A stretch of DNA of 64,000 bases from Pseudalkalibacillus salsuginis. Its GTDB lineage: Bacteria > Bacillota > Bacilli > Bacillales > Fictibacillaceae. Of this stretch, positions 60,509-64,000 are shown piece by piece. Made by a program: the position numbers and the translations under genes. How positions within the stretch are numbered: position 1 is the first letter of the stretch; every line of letters begins with the position of its first letter. The stretch covers positions 372,001-436,000 of the forward strand of contig NZ_JAKJHW010000002.1 in assembly GCF_021646685.1 (NCBI RefSeq), given 5' to 3'. Below the pieces are notes generated by a model. It had not been told where the DNA came from. It was given only the letters and a program-made list of their open reading frames with translations, and did not search any database.

Positions 60509-61207
60509 TTAATTTGATACAGAATCCTGTACCGTTGGGTTGAACCCTTTAACGATTAACCATATAGCCAAAACCAATTGTTGAAAGGCTATTGGAATGT
60601 TCAACATCATGTAGGTTGAATCCAGACCGATGAAGCGAATCATAAATAATAAGCTTGCCAATATAGACAATGTAGATCCAATAAGACCCCAAACTGACAA
60701 CCAACGTGGAACTAGTTTTGTTTGGAAAAATATCCAGTTAAACAAAAGCATAGCCAAAACAAATGCCAGTGTCGTTGCCACATGATTCACCAAATCACGT
60801 CCTGTCTGTAACAATCCACCTAATGTCTGGAAATACGATACATCCAGAGTTCCAACTTTTGCAAATTCGTGGCTTAATGTCAATAGCAACAGAAGAATGA
60901 TTACACCAATAATAATGAAAACACCCGCAATAATGCCGAAAGCAACAGATCCAAGAGCTAAACCTTTATTATGCTTACTTAAAATCGGATGCATCAAAAT
61001 AGGAATACCGACATATGCAACAACCATTAACAACTGGAAAAACGCTCCTATAAGTACCTGGTTTTCATATGTAAAAGCCTTCACCATGTAATCTGCTCCA
61101 TCTATAACAGGAACAACACTAAATATACCTGCAACCATTCCGGCTATTAATAACACTCCAGTAATTATTGCAGACCTTCTACCTGAATTTGTACTTTTCC
61201 TCAACAT
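60509..61207 (-). CDS. DUF4386 membrane protein
   Basis: 232 residues with six membrane helices; TAAGGAGG precedes ATG 61207. DUF4386 marks include the basic N terminus before helix one, a long loop with L-L-Q-T-G-R-D-L-V, and L-V-P-R-W-L-S-V-W-G-L-I-G between helices four and five. The function is unknown for the family. The gene stands alone between the sugar island and a decayed regulator gene. Confidence 0.85.
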   Translation of the reverse strand: MLRKSTNSGRRSAIITGVLLIAGMVAGIFSVVPVIDGADYMVKAFTYENQVLIGAFFQLLMVVAYVGIPILMHPILSKHNKGLALGSVAFGIIAGVFIIIGVIILLLLLTLSHEFAKVGTLDVSYFQTLGGLLQTGRDLVNHVATTLAFVLAMLLFNWIFFQTKLVPRWLSVWGLIGSTLSILASLLFMIRFIGLDSTYMMLNIPIAFQQLVLAIWLIVKGFNPTVQDSVSN

Positions 61208-61449
61208 ATTTAACCTCCTTATAAATACCTCTTTTTTAATAATATGACAGGAAAAGGTAAAATAAAACAGATACTTTAGTATGATCAGGCACTGTCAAGA
61301 AAGTGGCCACTATCAAAAATATTATGACCCTTCCTTAGATGAATTCGTTTCCTATGGTAAAAAAGCTCAATGTATCTGTAGATCGTTTTAACCGCTTTTT
61401 CTTTTGTCTTAATATCTTACACAAGATGAAGAGAAACAAGTCTACTAAT
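61208..61449. other. Intergenic stretch upstream of DUF4386
   Basis: No gene was recognised. The plus-strand open frame that starts at 61339 runs across the Lrp/AsnC remnant in antisense and has no ribosome binding site, so it is not listed as a gene. Confidence 0.45.
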
Positions 61450-61640
61450 CTATTGAATTTCAAGGGAATCGCGAACAACTTTTATGACAAACGCCGTATG
61501 TACCGTAACGATTTCATCAATCTGTTTGATCTTTTCCTCCAAAACCCTCATTTTTTGAATACCAGCTTTCCGGAAATAACAAGCATGATTGAAATAGATA
61601 TGTCCAAGCGCTGTATTCAGAAGTATACCTTTATAGGGTT
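61450..61640 (-). pseudogene. Remnant of an Lrp/AsnC-family regulator C-terminal domain
   Basis: The last 30 codons read L-E-E-K-I-K-Q-I-D-E-I-V-T-V-H-T-A-F-V followed by I-K-V-V-R-D-S and a stop, the usual end of an AsnC/Lrp RAM domain. Just upstream in another frame is L-D-I-S-I-S-I-M-L-V-I-S-G-K. A frameshift separates the pieces and the HTH is gone. Confidence 0.5.
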
Positions 61641-61718
61641 AAGACAAAGAATAGAAATAGGAAATAAAAATAGAGTTTTTTATTGTATTATTTTCAGTTA
61701 TGAAAAGGGTGGGGGAAT

Positions 61719-62291
61719 ATGATTATTCCAGAAGAAGTCGCTGCAAAAATAGATGCCGTTTATAAAAAACTAGCTCATGCTAACGACAAAGATCGTCAAA
61801 TATGGTTTGAATATGAGCTTCTATCATGGCAATGGTGTTTAAGTGTCTTGCTTTCAATCCTCCCATGGTTATTATGGTGGAAATTCAGGAAAAAAGAGAG
61901 TTCAAATCGATTATTAAGTGGAGCATTTTATATTATTTCGGTCTCAATGCTTCTTGATTCCTTTGGAGCGGATTTAGGCTTGTGGGATTATCGGTATGAA
62001 GTCGTTCCATTTTTACCTTCTTTCATCCCGTGGGATTTATGCCTTCTTCCAGTGATCTTTATGTTCTTTTTACAGATCAAACCGAAGATGTCCCCTGTTT
62101 TAAAAGCGGTGCTCTTTTCAATTATGGGAGCTTTCATTGGTGAACCGATTTTTCAATGGCTGGGATATTATAAACCAATTAATTGGAACCCCATTTATTC
62201 ACTCCCTATATACTTTTTAGTGTATCTAATCGGATCCTTCCTTGTTATGGGCAAACACTTTGAAGAGCTGAAAACCGAGGAAGCCAAATAG
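61719..62291 (+). CDS. CBO0543-family membrane protein
   Basis: 190 residues; GGGTGGGGG precedes ATG 61719. A hydrophilic, charged N terminus (~40 residues) is followed by five membrane helices rich in Trp (Q-W-C-L-S-V-L-L-S-I-L-P-W-L-L-W-W-K-F). D-S-F-G-A-D-L-G-L-W-D-Y and F-I-P-W-D-L-C-L-L-P-V are typical of this Firmicute family, whose role is unknown. It stands alone; a stretch of decayed sequence lies on both sides. Confidence 0.8.
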   Translation: MIIPEEVAAKIDAVYKKLAHANDKDRQIWFEYELLSWQWCLSVLLSILPWLLWWKFRKKESSNRLLSGAFYIISVSMLLDSFGADLGLWDYRYEVVPFLPSFIPWDLCLLPVIFMFFLQIKPKMSPVLKAVLFSIMGAFIGEPIFQWLGYYKPINWNPIYSLPIYFLVYLIGSFLVMGKHFEELKTEEAK

Positions 62292-62469
62292 CAGCATCGG
62301 TAACGACCAAACAGGAGATTGTCGGAAGGCCTTTTCCTCTTCCTACAATCCCCAGGTACACCTTTACTAATATGATGCCAAAAGCGCCAAGTCCCTGCCA
62401 AGCTTAAGCAATAACCCCCTCTTATATTTGGAATAGTAGTATTTTCACACTATAAGAAAGCCTATTCCT
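62292..62469. other. Spacer around the end of the ROK remnant
   Basis: An inverted repeat-like GGAGATTGTCGGAAGG/CCTTTTCCTCTTCCTAC region at about 62311-62350 may end the CBO0543 transcript. No gene was recognised. Confidence 0.35.
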
Positions 62470-62891
62470 TGTGTATCAGTGCAACTAAGGTCCGCCGTCG
62501 CCCCAGGCTTGGCTTTACCAAAATTTCTTTAAAAGGTGTTTGATGACGCCTCCACCAAGAATGGTCGCCTCAGGATCAGATTGGTCATCCCTATTCCAAG
62601 ATAGAAGCCTGCCTCCTTAAATGCTCTCAATGCAAGCTCGTTTCTCTTTCGAATCGATGACTCCAGCTGCGGCTACACCGATTCCAGCCATTTCATCTAT
62701 TGAGACATTGCTATTACAACAGCTCATCAATCATCCTATAGACTCTGTCTAACACCTCAACTGGACAGGTTTCCGGATCGGTATCAATGGATATTTTTTC
62801 CGAATATATCTCCTGTTTTGTTGATGACTGCCCCAGTAATATTGGTTCCGCCGATATCCTGGCCTATCGCATGCGGTTTGCTGTTATTCAT
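62470..62891 (-). pseudogene. Decayed ROK-family sugar kinase/regulator
   Basis: ATG 62891 has AGGAAG upstream, and the frame begins like a ROK kinase (A-I-G-Q-D-I-G-G-T-N-I-T-G-A-V). It is then broken by a frameshift and stops. Further pieces follow in order: I-D-T-D-P-E-T-C-P-V-E-V-L-D, M-A-G-I-G-V-A-A-A-G-V-I-D-S, F-K-E-A-G-F-Y-L-G-I-G, and P-E-A-T-I-L-G-G-G-V-I. The middle ~150 residues are missing. It lies 13 bases after the isomerase gene in the same orientation, so an isomerase-kinase operon has lost its kinase. Confidence 0.75.
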
Positions 62892-62904
62892 GTGTATCTT
62901 CCTG

Positions 62905-63732
62905 TTACCTCTTGAAAGGAAAGATTTCGTCCATCGTGTCAGCAAGATTTCCTATGAAAGACTGGTGAAAATGTTGATGTGGAGGTATTTCAGGAATGAC
63001 GAATCCTTCATACCCGATTTCCTCCAGCGCATCTGTTACTCGGTTCCATTTGATATCTCCTGCCAAAAGAGGAACAAATCCATTTGCATTTCCAACACTT
63101 GCTTTAAAGTCTTTGACATGAACCGATTTTATACGGTCAGAAAGAATTCTGATCCAGTCCTCTGGAAATCCGAATGGATACACATTGCCAGCATCAAAAT
63201 AAACCCCTATGTTCGGACTTTTAAATTCATCTACAAACTGTCGCATCTCAAGAGGACTTAATAGGAATTTATTCCAGACATTCTCAATTCCGATTGTAAT
63301 ACCAGCTTTTTCAGCAAGAGGTAGCAACTTTCGCAATGATTCCTGTGAACTTCCATACGCTTTTTCATACGACACATGCTCATTAACGACCCCCGGCACT
63401 ACCAGTACGGTATCGGCTTCGAAAACTACCGCCATCCGGATCATCTCTTCAACGATCGCCAGCCCTTTCTGGCGTATATTTGCATCCTCATCTGTCAACG
63501 GGCATTTCCATAATAAATCTGTCGATAAACTAGGAAGGGATAGCCCTGCGTCTAAAGCTTTCAGTTTAATGTCCATCAAGTCTTTGTCTTTCAAATTCAG
63601 TGGCAATGGTGCAAATGGATCATCAGAAAGGTTCAACTCTACCCCTTCATATCCATGGTCCCTGGCTGACTTGAAAATGTCCTCTATTGAATAGGATTCA
63701 GGGAAACACCAAGCATTTATACCTTTGTTCAT
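62905..63732 (-). CDS. TIM-barrel sugar-phosphate isomerase/epimerase
   Basis: 275 residues; GGAGAGGG precedes ATG 63732. It shows the AP-endonuclease-2-like TIM barrel with G-V-E-L-N-L near residue 36, G-I-E-N-V-W-N-K-F with a metal Glu, Y-F-D-A-G-N, V-H-V-K-D-F and a late Glu in F-V-I-P-E-I. It is more like hexulose-6-phosphate isomerase or tagatose/psicose 3-epimerase relatives than like the two paralogs in the mannoside operon. The adjacent ROK kinase gene is decayed, so the isomerase may now lack its partner. Confidence 0.87.
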   Translation of the reverse strand: MNKGINAWCFPESYSIEDIFKSARDHGYEGVELNLSDDPFAPLPLNLKDKDLMDIKLKALDAGLSLPSLSTDLLWKCPLTDEDANIRQKGLAIVEEMIRMAVVFEADTVLVVPGVVNEHVSYEKAYGSSQESLRKLLPLAEKAGITIGIENVWNKFLLSPLEMRQFVDEFKSPNIGVYFDAGNVYPFGFPEDWIRILSDRIKSVHVKDFKASVGNANGFVPLLAGDIKWNRVTDALEEIGYEGFVIPEIPPHQHFHQSFIGNLADTMDEIFPFKR

Positions 63733-63829
63733 TCACACCCTCTCCAATCCACGATTGAATCGTTGTTTATCATGACGTTCAGGTCTTATAATATTGATCA
63801 TACCCCCAGCTTGGTAAGCTCTTAATATG

Positions 63830-64000
63830 CTAACCTATATAGCCTTTTTGAGGACTTTACATCCGGTTTTTCAGACTCAAAGGGTCTTATAAAGCCTCTA
63901 TGAGGACCTTACATCCGGTTTTCCGCACTCAAAGGGTCTTATAAAGCCTCTATGAGGACCTTACATCCGGTTTTCCGCACTTAAAGGGTCTTATAAAGCC
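63830..64000 (+). repeat. 52-bp tandem repeat array 2 (cut by window end)
   Basis: At least three units with GAGGAC at 63850, 63902 and 63954, period 52, after the same lead-in CTAACCTATATAGCC as array 1 and in the same orientation. The array runs off the right edge. Confidence 0.92.

Noticed and set aside
61339-61722. 127-codon plus-strand open frame
   Set aside because: It runs antisense through the Lrp/AsnC remnant and overlaps the start of the CBO0543 gene; no ribosome binding site.
1-64000. tRNA or rRNA genes, prophage or a complete insertion sequence
   Set aside because: No cloverleaf-like CCA-ended segment, rRNA core sequence, integrase, or intact transposase was seen on reading both strands.

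Overview
The window looks like a chromosomal segment of a low-GC, spore-forming Gram-positive bacterium of the Bacillaceae. The evidence is a cwlJ-type spore-cortex hydrolase at the left end, strong GGAGG-type ribosome binding sites, frequent GTG/TTG starts, Bacillus-style cre and Pho-box sequences, and ABC sugar importers without their own ATPase. No rRNA, tRNA, CRISPR array, phage or complete insertion sequence was seen. The species cannot be named from this sequence.

Layout. 0-4.5 kb: cwlJ, an autoregulated-looking ArsR/SRPBCC/DoxX operon, an alpha/beta-hydrolase/DinB pair and a His-rich YmaF-like protein. 4.3-29.3 kb: a large minus-strand glycan-utilisation region. It starts with a 1025-residue clan GH-A glycosidase and a DUF624 protein plus membrane-anchored AraC regulator. 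A second unit follows: two CUT1 permeases, a 528-residue binding protein, GH3, two GH38 alpha-mannosidases, GH125, GH29, two related TIM-barrel sugar isomerases and a Gfo/Idh/MocA dehydrogenase. The enzyme set fits alpha-mannose-rich, fucosylated oligosaccharides such as N-glycans, imported and trimmed inside the cell. 29.6-33.3 kb: phoD with a candidate Pho box, a small unknown protein, a P-loop kinase-like protein and a GNAT acetyltransferase. 33.4-37.2 kb: an ascorbate-type PTS (PRD regulator/EIIA, EIIB, EIIC) without catabolic genes.

37.4-46.8 kb: two copies of a ~210-bp dispersed repeat around a LysR gene, a PhzF-family protein, a TetR/membrane-protein operon with a clear palindromic operator, a decayed RlmA-type rRNA methyltransferase gene, a LysR/AbrB-transporter divergent pair, and an S66 (MccF-like) peptidase. 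47.0-50.4 kb: mqo, then serA preceded by a ZTP riboswitch and terminator. 50.5-64 kb: a second sugar island with an AraC-type response regulator, YesM-like kinase, CcpA-controlled binding protein, two permeases and GH42 beta-galactosidase, followed (to the right) by DUF4386 and CBO0543 membrane proteins and a sugar isomerase. This island is bracketed by two arrays of the same 52-bp tandem repeat. It also contains three decayed genes (Gfo/Idh/MocA, Lrp/AsnC, ROK).

How the genes work together: both sugar islands pair extracellular capture (lipoprotein plus two permeases, with an ATPase presumably shared and encoded elsewhere) with intracellular glycosidases. Each has a membrane-spanning AraC-type or two-component sensor. 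Each has a stable hairpin just after the binding-protein gene and a cre-like site near the transporter promoter, which suggests carbon catabolite control and transcript tapering. All calls are by reading the sequence; no database search was run.
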